Assembly: GCF_014905415.1 (NCBI RefSeq)
Contig: NZ_BNEO01000001.1
Location: 620,001 to 684,000 of the forward strand
Source: Virgibacillus salexigens
GTDB lineage: Bacteria; Bacillota; Bacilli; Bacillales; Amphibacillaceae
Reading direction: 5' to 3'
DNA: 64,000 bases
Shown: positions 18,490 through 26,792 of the stretch, one piece after another
Position numbering within the stretch: the stretch's first letter is position 1
How the letters are laid out: each line of letters begins with the position of its first letter
Notes under the pieces: model-generated
Databases searched by the model: none
Seen by the model: the letters and a program-made list of their open reading frames with translations, nothing else
Told to the model about the DNA's origin: nothing
Translations under genes and position numbers: made by a program

Positions 18490-19269
18490 TCAACGTAGTA
18501 ACGATTCAGCACCGTCAACAAAGATTTCTGTACCAGTAATATGGCTTGCTTCATCCGAAAGCAAAAAGTGGACTAGATCAGCAACTTGTTCAGGCTTTCC
18601 AGCACCATGTTCCAAAGGCTGACTCCCCTCGGGGAACACTACTGGAATTCTGATTTTAGCTAAATTAGCTTCATCCGTAAACGTATTTTCACCAATATTG
18701 GTTTGAATTGCACCGGGGCAAATAATATTGACACGAATACGGTATTCAGCTAACTCTAAAGCAGCCATTTTTCCAAACGCCATTTGGCCAGCTTTGGAGG
18801 AACTGTATGCTGCCATACCAAAACCAGTAAACGTACGATTCCCATTTATTGAGCTGGTAATGACAATACTTCCTCCATATTCTTTCAAATATGGTACAGC
18901 GTATTTCACTGTAAGAAAGGTACTTTTCAGATTCATCGTTAATGTTTGGTCCCAATCCTCCGGACTTAAATCCTCAATTGGAGCAACCCGTCCATTAATT
19001 CCTGCGTTAACAAAAACGGAATCCAGCCTTTCCCAACGCTGAACAATACGTTTAATTGCTTTTTCCAATACAGCAGAATCAGCTACATCCGCTTGTACAA
19101 CGATAGCCTCTCCTCCTTGATGTTCGATATCTTCTTTCACAGCTGCTGCATCACCTTCATGTAAATCAATTAAACCAACTTTTGCCCCTGACTTTGCTAA
19201 TCTTAATGCTGTCGCTTTTCCAATTCCTGATCCAGCACCGGTTATGATCGCTACTTTTTGTTCCATCAT
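18490..19269 (-). CDS. Short-chain dehydrogenase/reductase (SDR)
   Basis: A 259-residue classical SDR using NAD(P)H: the cofactor-binding TGAGSGIGKAT near residue 10, VNAGING, catalytic Ser in ITSSING and the YSSSK motif (Tyr/Lys) are all present, with LSDEASHITGTEIFVDGA at the end. An acidic residue after the second strand (LIDLHE) suggests NAD rather than NADP. The start is ATGATG after GAGGAG. It diverges from another SDR gene; the substrate is unknown. Confidence 0.88.
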   Translation of the reverse strand: MMEQKVAIITGAGSGIGKATALRLAKSGAKVGLIDLHEGDAAAVKEDIEHQGGEAIVVQADVADSAVLEKAIKRIVQRWERLDSVFVNAGINGRVAPIEDLSPEDWDQTLTMNLKSTFLTVKYAVPYLKEYGGSIVITSSINGNRTFTGFGMAAYSSSKAGQMAFGKMAALELAEYRIRVNIICPGAIQTNIGENTFTDEANLAKIRIPVVFPEGSQPLEHGAGKPEQVADLVHFLLSDEASHITGTEIFVDGAESLLR

Positions 19270-19346
19270 CTCGTTACACTCCTCACATGCTTTTACGATG
19301 AAGTTTACCCGGTTTAATAAGTAGTATGTATGTTGATACAGTATCT

Positions 19347-19375
19347 TTGAATCTCTTGGCTACACATTTTATACT
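19347..19375 (+). promoter_or_regulatory. Promoter of the second SDR gene
   Basis: TTGAAT (19347-19352) and TATACT (19370-19375) are separated by 17 bp, about 35 bp upstream of the TTG start: a good SigA promoter. Confidence 0.6.
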
Positions 19376-19410
19376 TAACAACATACTAGGATAGAAAGGA
19401 AGGGGTCAGA

Positions 19411-20133
19411 TTGGGACAAGAGATTAAAGGGAAAATCGCCTATATTACTGGAGCAGGTAGCGGTATTGGTAAAGCCACGGCTCTAACATTTGCACGTGAG
19501 GGAGTACATGTTGGCTTAATTGCAAGAACAAAAAGCAAACTGGATGTAGTTGCAAAGGAAGCAGCAGAAATTGGTGTGAGGGTAAGTGTCGCAGTGGCTG
19601 ATATAGCTAACTTAGAAGAAGTAGAAGAAGCAATTGCCAACTTAGAAAGTGAACTAGGCCCAGCAGATATTCTTATTAATAATGCTGGAATTGGTGCGCA
19701 TGGGGATTTGCTAGAAATGAATCCAGAAACATGGAAACATACATTTGAAGTCAATGTCTTTGGAACCTATCATGTTATCCGGGCTGTCTTACCACAGATG
19801 ATTGAAAAAAATCAAGGAGACATCATCAATATCTCCTCTAGTAATGGCTTAAAAGGAACGGCAGGTTCTACCTCATATAGCGGGTCTAAATTTGCTATTC
19901 AAGGTATGACCGAAGCACTGATGCAAGAAGTTCGTAAAAACAATATTCGCGTGTTTACGATGAACCCAAGCCTCGTTGCTACAGAACTCGTCTTTGGAGA
20001 TGAACTAGCAGAAAAAAACGAAGATAAATATATGCAACCAGAGGATCTAGCAGAATATATGGTAGCTCAATTGAAGCTTCACCCACGCATCTTCATTAAA
20101 CAATCTTTACAGTGGGCAACCAATCCTTTTTAG
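19411..20133 (+). CDS. Short-chain dehydrogenase, FabG-like
   Basis: A 240-residue SDR with ITGAGSGIGKAT, NNAGIGAHG, ISSSNG and YSGSKFAIQG (catalytic Tyr and Lys). The LIARTK sequence after beta-2, with Arg, favours NADPH, which suggests a reductase. It resembles the 3-ketoacyl-ACP reductase-like proteins of Bacillus (YkvO type). The start is TTG, with AAGGGG 5 nt upstream and no better ATG nearby. It is monocistronic, with its own promoter and terminator. The exact carbonyl substrate cannot be told. Confidence 0.87.
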   Translation: MGQEIKGKIAYITGAGSGIGKATALTFAREGVHVGLIARTKSKLDVVAKEAAEIGVRVSVAVADIANLEEVEEAIANLESELGPADILINNAGIGAHGDLLEMNPETWKHTFEVNVFGTYHVIRAVLPQMIEKNQGDIINISSSNGLKGTAGSTSYSGSKFAIQGMTEALMQEVRKNNIRVFTMNPSLVATELVFGDELAEKNEDKYMQPEDLAEYMVAQLKLHPRIFIKQSLQWATNPF

Positions 20134-20201
20134 ATTTGCGCTAGAAGTAGGTAAACTCACCTACTATTACAGTGTGACAATATGTTACTTATTAATCAAA
20201 T

Positions 20202-20250
20202 AGAAAGGCCGAAGGCTGTTACAACCACCTTCTGCCTTTCTGTTTGTTTT
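20202..20250 (+). terminator. Terminator between SDR gene and znuA
   Basis: AGAAAGGCCGAAGG (20202-20215) pairs with CCTTCTGCCTTTCT (20228-20241), with one mismatch, followed by GTTTGTTTT. It may serve both converging genes. Confidence 0.78.
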
Positions 20251-20291
20251 ACATTAATCTTTGCTTTTAAACTATTTACATGGCTATAAAA

Positions 20292-21866
20292 TCAATGTGC
20301 CATCATTTCATGAGCTACTTCATGTCCACTCATTTCTGATGGATAATAGGTTGGCCAGTTAGTGACCTCATTTAATAATGCTTCCCGATCATCTCCCCAG
20401 TACAAATGGTAGTGTCCAGCTTCAGTCGGATAGATGCTATGATCACTAAATTGAATATACTGAGGGAGTCCTTCGGATGCTTCTGCAAGTTTAAATATAT
20501 ATCTTACTCCCCTATTCCCTGCCTCATAATTTAAAATTTCATATCCATCATAGGTGTATTTACCAGAACGCTCTTCACCATTCTCAAAGAAAGTTACTTT
20601 ATCTCCTTCAATTAAAATACGCTCAACATCTGTTTGGTAACCTTCCTGATAATATTCCTTATATTCTTCCATCGTCTTATCACCTTCATGTTCTGCTTTA
20701 TAGGCAAAAACTTCATCAAGCGTACCATCTTGAAGTAACGGATAAACAGACTGCCAATCTCCTTCCCAATCTGAAAGGGAACGATCCTTCACTTGACTGT
20801 CCTCAAAATACCCTTCATAAATTTTCTCTGTTTCTTCATCATGCGCATGATTATGGGTATGCTCATGTTCACTTTCAGAGGTAGAGGCTTCAGATAAGGC
20901 TTCGGTTAAAACCTCTAAGTTGTGCTCCATAAGTGTAAAATAATTCTCTTTATTCTTAACATCTTCTTCGGTTAGAACAGATAAATTGTGTATTCGCAAG
21001 GTCTCTGCATCAATTTCTTTCCTCACAACATCTGCCACTTTAGGAGTTACATTCTGTTCAAAAAGCACATAGTTTAACCCGTGCTGTTCAGAAGTTTCTA
21101 TAATACCTTGTATATCTTTTTGTGAAGGTTCATTGGTAGGACTTAATCCAGAGATAGCAATTTGCTCAATACCATAAGATTGCTCCCAATATCCGTAAGC
21201 AGCATGAGATACAATTATTTTATTCTCAGGTAAGCTTTCTAGTTGTGTATGGAATTCTGTGTCAAGTTCTTCAAGCTTTCCTTTAAGTGTTTCAAAATTT
21301 TTATTAAATACTTCTCCCTGCTCAGGTTTAAGCTCTACAAGGATATTCTTAATGTTTTCTGCCATCTCAATAGAGAGAATGGGATCTAACCAAACATGTG
21401 GATCTTTATCCCCGTGATTATGTTCATGCTCATGATTACCTTCTTCCCCCTCATGGTGATGATGGTCATGGCTATGTACATGCTCTTTTAAGTCAATTCC
21501 TTTTGATGCTTCTAGTATTGTTACATCTTCAGATTCAATAGAATCTGAAATCTGTTTAGCAAAAGGCTCTAAACCTGCACCGTTATAAATAAAAGCATCG
21601 GACTCAGCAATATCCACTATTTCTTCCGTCGTCGGTTCATAATTATGCGGATTTGAACCTGGAGGTAAAATTGTCTCCACGGAAGCTGCACCTTCTGCAA
21701 TCTGCTCTGCAAAATACTGAAGAGGATAAACAGTAGTAAATAGCTTCAAATCTTTATTCGGTTTCTCTGAATTATTGCTATCATCACTACTACTTACTCC
21801 ATTTCCGCACGCAGATATAACAAAAATAAACGTAACAAAACTGATAATGCCTAATATTTTTTTCAA
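20292..21866 (-). CDS. znuA: Zinc-binding lipoprotein of the ZnuABC/AdcABC importer, with ZinT domain
   Basis: A lipoprotein signal (VISACG, Cys20) is followed by a ZnuA/AdcA cluster A-9 binding domain (about 40-320), which contains the His-rich loop HVHSHDHHHH and HEHEHNH typical of zinc chelation. A second His patch (SEHEHTHNHAHDEE) links to a C-terminal ZinT/YodA domain (about 345-524) with YEGYFEDSQVKDRSLSDW and HSIYP...HYHLYWG. This two-domain form matches AdcA of streptococci and B. subtilis ZnuA-like proteins and scavenges Zn outside the membrane. The start is TTG after GGAGGGG. Two Zur boxes lie directly upstream, so it should be induced by zinc limitation. Confidence 0.95.
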   Translation of the reverse strand: MKKILGIISFVTFIFVISACGNGVSSSDDSNNSEKPNKDLKLFTTVYPLQYFAEQIAEGAASVETILPPGSNPHNYEPTTEEIVDIAESDAFIYNGAGLEPFAKQISDSIESEDVTILEASKGIDLKEHVHSHDHHHHEGEEGNHEHEHNHGDKDPHVWLDPILSIEMAENIKNILVELKPEQGEVFNKNFETLKGKLEELDTEFHTQLESLPENKIIVSHAAYGYWEQSYGIEQIAISGLSPTNEPSQKDIQGIIETSEQHGLNYVLFEQNVTPKVADVVRKEIDAETLRIHNLSVLTEEDVKNKENYFTLMEHNLEVLTEALSEASTSESEHEHTHNHAHDEETEKIYEGYFEDSQVKDRSLSDWEGDWQSVYPLLQDGTLDEVFAYKAEHEGDKTMEEYKEYYQEGYQTDVERILIEGDKVTFFENGEERSGKYTYDGYEILNYEAGNRGVRYIFKLAEASEGLPQYIQFSDHSIYPTEAGHYHLYWGDDREALLNEVTNWPTYYPSEMSGHEVAHEMMAH

Positions 21867-21899
21867 TATTTCCCCTCCTCTTTATTTTCAAAAAACATT

Positions 21900-21943
21900 A
21901 TATCGTAATGATTACGATTTGTAAATAGTAATCATTACGATTA
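21900..21943. promoter_or_regulatory. Two tandem Zur boxes upstream of znuA
   Basis: TATCGTAATGATTACGATTT (part of 21900-21920) and AATAGTAATCATTACGATTA (part of 21923-21943) closely match the B. subtilis Zur box AAATCGTAATNATTACGATTT. Their centres are 23 bp apart. Binding of Zn-loaded Zur would repress znuA. Confidence 0.9.
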
Positions 21944-21947
21944 ATAA

Positions 21948-22390
21948 TCATAATTTTATTCCAGTTTCTTTAACTGGACTCGTACATTGTGGACATAAGC
22001 CATAAATTTCAAATTTATGGCTATGAATTTGATAATCTTTTAATCTATCATTTATCATATTCATCGGATAAAGTTCAAATGCTTTTGCACTCCCACATAG
22101 GTTACAAATAAAATATTAGTGATCTCCATTAGATTACATGCAAAGCGAAAGTATCTTTTACCATGAAGATTAGTCATTTCTAATAATTTCTCATTCGCTA
22201 ACAGGTATAAGTTCCTATAGATCGTATTGTGGCTCACATTTGGCAAAACTTGTTGAATGCTATATAAAATATCTTTAACAGGAATATATCGATCTTGACT
22301 TATAAGAAAATTCAACATATGCTCTCTCTGTTTTGTATGCTTATAACCCTTCTGTTTTAACTTTTGAATGGCTGTACTCAAATTCATCAT
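21948..22390 (-). pseudogene. zur: Zinc uptake regulator Zur, interrupted by a frameshift
   Basis: The open frame from 22390 gives 109 residues: a Fur-family winged helix (about 1-85, with NTIYRNLYLLANEKLLEM and RYFRFAC), then an unrelated tail. In another frame the normal dimerisation/metal domain continues as YFICNLCGSAKAFELYP... HKFEIYGLCPQC and stops at 21948. Joined, it would be about 147 residues, the usual Zur length. The break lies near 22110-22140. The truncated product lacks both CxxC pairs that hold the structural zinc and most of the dimer interface. It overlaps znuB by 4 bp in the znuC-znuB-zur operon. It is either a true mutation or an indel in the sequence. Confidence 0.75.
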
Positions 22391-23241
22391 ACTCCCACCT
22401 TAATCAAAAATAGCGTATTTATCTTTTTATAAGCCATCGTTAAAATAAGAATCAGCACTGCTGTCATTACAATCGTACCTCCTGGAGGGATGCTTAAATG
22501 ATAAGCAGAGAACAAACCGATAAGAACAGATATTTCACCAAATAGTACCGATAACCCGATCGTTTGTTTAAAGCTCTTGGCTATTCTTAAAGCTGAAGCT
22601 ACCGGTAATGTCATTAAAGCTGAAACGAGTAGGATTCCCACTACTTGCATCGAAGAAGCGATAACTAGTGCCACCAGCAAAATAAATAGAAAATGGATCC
22701 AATGTCCTTTAACTCCTGAAACCCTAGCGTTTTCTTCATCAAATGATAAAACAAATAACTCTTTATAAAACAAAAAAACAAGTAAAATCACAGTAAATGT
22801 TATGATCAGGACGGTCCACATATTGGAACGGCTTACAGCTGCTACACTTCCAAATAAATAGCTAAACAGATCCGTGTTAAAGCCGTCTGCTAGAGATATG
22901 AAAACGACGCCTAATCCTATACCTCCAGACAAGATAATAGGAATGGCCAACTCTTCATAATTCTTGTACACGCTTCTTAAGCGTTCGATTAGAACAGCAC
23001 CTAATACGGAAAAGGTCATCCCCATGAATACTGGATTCCAATCATTTATCCCAGTAACTTTCTTTTCTAGTAAAAGACTGGCTGCAATCCCGGTTAATGT
23101 AATATGAGAAAGAGCATCTGCAATTAGAGACAGCCTGCGAACAACGATGAAAACTCCAAGTAATGGTGCAACCAGACCAATTAATATTCCTGTCACTGCA
23201 GCATTCTGTAAAAACTCATATTTTAAAAAGCCTTCGAGCAT
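22387..23241 (-). CDS. znuB: Zinc ABC transporter permease
   Basis: A 284-residue inner membrane protein of the ABC-3 (ZnuB/AdcB/MntB) family with about eight hydrophobic segments, including the family stretch VVRRLSLIADALSHITLTG and SMQVVGILLVSALMTLPVA. It forms the channel through which ZnuA-delivered zinc crosses the membrane. It overlaps znuC by one base and zur by four, so all three are translated from one mRNA. Confidence 0.94.
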   Translation of the reverse strand: MLEGFLKYEFLQNAAVTGILIGLVAPLLGVFIVVRRLSLIADALSHITLTGIAASLLLEKKVTGINDWNPVFMGMTFSVLGAVLIERLRSVYKNYEELAIPIILSGGIGLGVVFISLADGFNTDLFSYLFGSVAAVSRSNMWTVLIITFTVILLVFLFYKELFVLSFDEENARVSGVKGHWIHFLFILLVALVIASSMQVVGILLVSALMTLPVASALRIAKSFKQTIGLSVLFGEISVLIGLFSAYHLSIPPGGTIVMTAVLILILTMAYKKINTLFLIKVGV

Positions 23242-24008
23242 CAGGACATCACCTCCATATGATTTAGTTGCTGTTGCATGTGGCCATAAATTGGGTTCGG
23301 CTCGTTTCCATTGTATTGATTATATTCCTCCGGAGTACCATGAAACCTTATGGTTCTATTCATGAAGACCAGATGAGTTGCATGCTCCGTAATCGTAGCT
23401 ATATCGTGTGTGATCATAAGAAGGGTGATACCATGATTTTTATTTAACCTTGCAAGTAACTCATAAAACGCGGTGACATGCTTTTCATCAATTCCCACTG
23501 TTGGCTCATCAAGAATTAATAACGAAGGGGCACTAACTAAGGAGCGTGCGATAAGTACTCTTTGCTGCTGACCGCCTGATAGTTCCCCTATATTAGATTT
23601 TGCAAATTCCTCCATTTCTACAATTTTCAATGCCTCTAATGCTTTTTGCGTATGCTCACGTTTTAGGAAGCGGAACATACCTAATCTTGAGACAAGGCCG
23701 GATCTTACGACTTCTAAGACACTCGCCGGAAAACCTGAATTGAAACTATTGGACGTTTGTGAAACGTATCCAATTTCCCTCCAATCCTTGAAATGTTTAA
23801 GTGGTTGGTTAAATAATTGAATACTTCCTTTATTAGGCTTAATGAGACCAAGAATCAGGTTTACCAAAGTAGTTTTTCCGGAACCATTTGGTCCTACCAA
23901 TCCAAGGAATTGCCCCTTATCTATTGAAAAATCCACTTGCTCAACTGCCCATTCCTTTTCATACTTAAAAGAAACGTTTTTTACTTCTACAACCTGCTGT
24001 TCATTCAT
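23241..24008 (-). CDS. znuC: Zinc ABC transporter ATP-binding protein
   Basis: The ATPase subunit has Walker A GPNGSGKTTL, Q-loop SQTSNSF, signature LSGGQQQRV, Walker B LLILDEPTVG and the switch histidine in MITHDIA. The ATG at 24008 is placed 5 nt after GAGGGGGG; an upstream TTG frame would bury the ribosome site. It leads the znuC-znuB-zur operon, with a Zur box about 100 bp upstream. Confidence 0.95.
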   Translation of the reverse strand: MNEQQVVEVKNVSFKYEKEWAVEQVDFSIDKGQFLGLVGPNGSGKTTLVNLILGLIKPNKGSIQLFNQPLKHFKDWREIGYVSQTSNSFNSGFPASVLEVVRSGLVSRLGMFRFLKREHTQKALEALKIVEMEEFAKSNIGELSGGQQQRVLIARSLVSAPSLLILDEPTVGIDEKHVTAFYELLARLNKNHGITLLMITHDIATITEHATHLVFMNRTIRFHGTPEEYNQYNGNEPNPIYGHMQQQLNHMEVMS

Positions 24009-24101
24009 TTGATCCCCCCTCAAATATGATTAATTCGAACTTGCAAGATACTGAGTGATTATGTTTTATATTTACGAATGGAATTCAAATTTGCCTAACA
24101 A

Positions 24102-24122
24102 AAATCATAATCATTACGATTT
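24102..24122. promoter_or_regulatory. Zur box upstream of znuC
   Basis: AATCATAATCATTACGATTT (within 24102-24122) matches the 21-bp Zur palindrome with one deviation in the left arm, and lies about 95 bp before znuC. Confidence 0.88.
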
Positions 24123-24185
24123 ATATTGTCTAATTATAAAACAAATGCCTCTTAAATCAACAATATTTCTTCTTGTTCAAGGTCC

Positions 24186-24467
24186 TTAGGTAAATTCAGG
24201 CAATGGATCATGAAATTTTCTCCAATCCTGCTTCGTCTCTTCATCTGTTAGTAAGCACTGATTTAAACCCATGATGATCTTCTCTTCACTCATATCTACG
24301 CCAATAAATACCAACTCTGTTAAACGATCACCATATTTGTCATCCCACTGCTTTGCTATCCCTGGTTCCTCATGTAAGATTTTTATTCTTTCCTGTTCAG
24401 GATAAGCCGCTATCCACTTCCCTACACCTTGGATAGCGATGGATGTGCCAGTTTTCGAACCACTTGA
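24186..24467 (-). pseudogene. C-terminal relic of a COG0523 zinc metallochaperone GTPase
   Basis: A 93-codon frame without a usable start encodes the end of a ZagA/YciC-type CobW protein: GVGKWIAAYP, then WDDKYGDRLTELVFIG and CLLTDEE with DWRKFHDPLPEF. The N-terminal GTPase part (Walker A, CxCC motif) is absent; a stop codon immediately precedes the fragment, and the sequence upstream belongs to a different decayed gene. In related bacilli the intact gene is Zur-regulated and delivers zinc under starvation. This copy cannot be functional. Confidence 0.75.
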
Positions 24468-24496
24468 TTATTAGAGAGTGGCACGCCCATCCGCCT

Positions 24497-24864
24497 TCAA
24501 ACCATGAAAAGTCCTTCCACAGTCCCCTGTTTCCAACACTCATTCACGCCTGCCCCCTCCATTTTATCCAGGCTATGCTGATTAAAAATATCTAATCGAG
24601 GCCTTGAATATCTTCCTTTGAAGGGTTAAGCATAGTCGTTTGACCGGGCGTATTTTTTTAAGCTGTAGGGTTCACTAGCAGGGTAATGGAACAAGGGAGA
24701 TCTTAAGTAAGACATGCCTATTTTTTTGTTAGTGTTCGCCACACTTACATGGGATCTGGATAGGAATCAATAATCAAAAAATCCTCTTTGTTGACTTTTT
24801 CTAGTAGGCGAGTGGCCACACTGCATCCTTGAACACCTCCGCCTATAATGATCCACTTATACAT
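24497..24864 (-). pseudogene. Decayed FAD/NAD(P)-binding oxidoreductase downstream of the S14 gene
   Basis: From an ATG at 24864 with a GAGGGAAC ribosome site, the frame reads MYKWIIIGGGVQGCSVATRL (a dinucleotide-binding GxGxxG motif) and stops after 39 codons. Beyond that, with one shift in a run of seven As (24721-24727), come MSYLRSPLFHYPASEPYSL and then RYSRPRLDIFNQHSLD, motifs I associate with flavoprotein monooxygenases of the SidA/lysine-hydroxylase-like group. Several stops interrupt it and the C-terminal half is missing. It follows rpsN by 22 bp, so it was probably the second gene of a Zur-controlled operon. Confidence 0.65.
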
Positions 24865-24886
24865 AAACAAAGTTCCCTCATTTTTC

Positions 24887-25156
24887 TTACCAACTTGATT
24901 TTTTCACACCTGGTATTTGCCCTTTATGCGCATAATCTCTAAAAGCGATCCGGGACATTTTAAACTTTCTCATATATCCTCGAGGTCTCCCTGTTACTTC
25001 ACATCTGCCTGTTAAACGTGTCGGCGAAGAATCACGTGGTAGCTTTCTTAGTGCTTCATAATCTCCTTTTGCCTTTAACTCTTTTCGTAATTCTGCATAT
25101 TTTGTTACCATTGCTTGTCTTTTCTTTTCTTTTGCAATTTTAGATTTTTTTGCCAT
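24887..25156 (-). CDS. rpsN: 30S ribosomal protein S14, zinc-independent paralog
   Basis: The 89-residue protein is S14 ([13 protein letters not shown] start, [19 protein letters not shown]...[11 protein letters not shown] end). It lacks the paired CxxC zinc ribbon of the housekeeping form; only one Cys (GRCEVTG) remains. In B. subtilis the corresponding gene (rpsNB/yhzA) is derepressed by zinc starvation and replaces the zinc-containing S14, allowing zinc to be recycled. Its place inside the Zur cluster, with a Zur-like box 155 bp upstream, supports the same role. Confidence 0.95.
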   Translation of the reverse strand: MAKKSKIAKEKKRQAMVTKYAELRKELKAKGDYEALRKLPRDSSPTRLTGRCEVTGRPRGYMRKFKMSRIAFRDYAHKGQIPGVKKSSW

Positions 25157-25310
25157 TTTATCTCACCTTTCCCTTTTATCAATTAAAAATTGTTTTCCAC
25201 TTCTTAATAAATTCAACTTGCAGTCGTGGCAGGATCATAGAGCGATCAGATGATTCAATGGTTAAGCCCTGCCATCGAACGTTGTATTCAATAGAAAACC
25301 TTCTTCCTTT

Positions 25311-25331
25311 AAATCGAAATCATTACGGTTT
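25311..25331. promoter_or_regulatory. Degenerate Zur box upstream of rpsN
   Basis: AATCGAAATCATTACGGTTT (within 25311-25331) differs from the Zur consensus at two positions. It overlaps the stop of the COG0523 relic and is the only candidate operator for rpsN. Confidence 0.6.
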
Positions 25332-25841
25332 TGATTTAAAAATTTTTTCCGATATACATCTACGGAATTGCCTAGTAAGTTTTTCCTTATTTAAGTTCTT
25401 ACCAATAAATACAAGTTCACTTATACGAGTATCCTCCTCCCTCCAGTTACCTTTTTCTTCTCCTGCAAAAAGCATATGAACTCCTTGAAAAATATAACGC
25501 TTATCTTTTCCTTCTATGTTTAAGACACCTTTATAACGATATAAATTCTCGCCTTGTATTTGAACAAGATAAGAAAACCACAAGTTAAGTTTTCTTAAGT
25601 CAAGCGGTCTTGTTTCTTTCAATAATAATGAAGAAATACTCTCATCATGATGATCCTTTGCATTTATACCATTTGCATTTAATCTTAACTTCTCGTTCAA
25701 GTCAAAAGAATAGATATTTAGCACATTACGCAAATCAATTTGACTATTTAAACATACATATTTGGTAGCTGTTGGGTTCATTTTTTCTAAACGCATGGTT
25801 AGCCTATCCCAATCATCACAGGTGACTAAATTCGTTTTGTT
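25323..25841 (-). pseudogene. 5'-truncated COG0523 (CobW/ZagA-type) GTPase
   Basis: The frame 25841-25323 (173 codons) encodes only the second half of a zinc-associated COG0523 GTPase. It begins NKTNLV, the NKxD-type G4 motif (here Asn for Asp), directly after a TAG, and continues through MRLEKMNPTA, a CobW C-terminal region (LWFSYLVQIQGENLYRYKGVL) and ELVFIGKNLN. An internal ATG at 25796 would give 157 residues without nucleotide-binding motifs. The Walker A region and the metal-binding CxCC motif are missing, although a good Zur box remains upstream at 25927. It is most likely a deletion remnant; a free-standing C-terminal domain is less likely. Confidence 0.7.
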
Positions 25842-25926
25842 CTAATTGACTTAATGATTCATCTTTATACTCTAAATGTTTTTATTTCTTTAGTTGCTTA
25901 TACAATAGTTTAATATCGAATAAACC

Positions 25927-25947
25927 AAATCGTAATGATTACGATTC
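25927..25947. promoter_or_regulatory. Zur box upstream of the truncated COG0523 gene
   Basis: AATCGTAATGATTACGATTC (within 25927-25947) is an almost perfect Zur palindrome, 86 bp before the truncated reading frame. It still marks where the intact gene's promoter would be. Confidence 0.88.
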
Positions 25948-26056
25948 ATTGTAATAGAAACGTACGCATTTGTAAACTATAAACCTTTACAGCTTTTTCA
26001 CCTTTATTGTTGCAAATGGTCTATGCCGACCAAAAAAAGGAGCTAAGTCAAAGGAT

Positions 26057-26341
26057 TTAATTCGAAGGTATAGTCACATAAAACCACTTTTTGTTTCTGC
26101 TATCCTTATCCATACGAGAAATAATTTCTGTATAATCAACCCATAAAACCTTAGCATGCATTTCTTTTAATTTCTTATGAATCTTTCCCTCCAATTCTTT
26201 CATAACTTCTAAAAGTTCAAATAATGGCATATTAAAATGTTTAGCTATTTCCTCATGCAGCGAATATTTCTTCACTTGAATCATGTACTGTTCTGCTGTT
26301 AAGATGCTTTCTGTTAACTTATCTTCCATTTTTATTACCAT
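26057..26341 (-). CDS. Small protein of unknown function in the Zur cluster
   Basis: A 94-residue, helical, charged protein without signal peptide, cysteines or known motif (ILTAEQYMIQVKKYSLHEEI...FYVTIPSN). The start is either ATG 26341 or the ATG five codons in (MEDKL); neither has a strong ribosome site. A consensus Zur box lies about 105 bp upstream and another just downstream, so it is probably zinc-regulated. The segment SLHEEIAKHFNMPLFELLEVM could form a helix-turn-helix, but this is weak. No function can be assigned. Confidence 0.55.
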   Translation of the reverse strand: MVIKMEDKLTESILTAEQYMIQVKKYSLHEEIAKHFNMPLFELLEVMKELEGKIHKKLKEMHAKVLWVDYTEIISRMDKDSRNKKWFYVTIPSN

Positions 26342-26444
26342 ACGATAAATTAATCGATCCTTCTCTGAGAACTCGTTTAAAATTCTACGTAGAAACAGTT
26401 CATATTAGCACCCTTTCAAGAAATCCCTTTTCTTACACGTCCGT

Positions 26445-26465
26445 AAAACGTAATGATTACGATTT
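26445..26465. promoter_or_regulatory. Zur box upstream of the 94-aa gene
   Basis: AAACGTAATGATTACGATTT (within 26445-26465) matches the Zur consensus with one mismatch in the left arm. Confidence 0.88.
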
Positions 26466-26792
26466 ATTTGCATGTCACTTACTCTATCACGTAACATCAT
26501 TTAAAACAAAATAAAGTTAATCATCAAATGAACACATTTTATACGAAGAAAAGAGTAAATTACCCTTCATAGTGACATGTAGGTGTGGATGCAATAACCT
26601 AGTACGTTCTTAACATACGAAGTCTAAGATCTTCCTCTCTCGTTCATAAAATAGTTACAGGAAGAATATTGTTGATAGTAGCACAATCAATAAATGTAAA
26701 ACGTTCTTAATTTATTTCTTTAAACATAATAATGGAACAGATAAATGAAGTTCCCTACCAATCAAAAGTATATGAAAAAGGAGAAATAGAAT
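26466..26792. other. Intergenic region between the Zur cluster and the 102-aa gene
   Basis: About 325 bp, AT-rich, with no gene. It should hold the promoter of the 102-aa secreted protein, but I cannot pick a clear -35/-10 pair. Confidence 0.4.

Noticed and set aside
18746-18955. Antisense ORFs in the SDR and transporter genes
   Set aside because: They overlap clear SDR, permease or aldehyde dehydrogenase genes in the opposite or shifted frame and have no ribosome sites.
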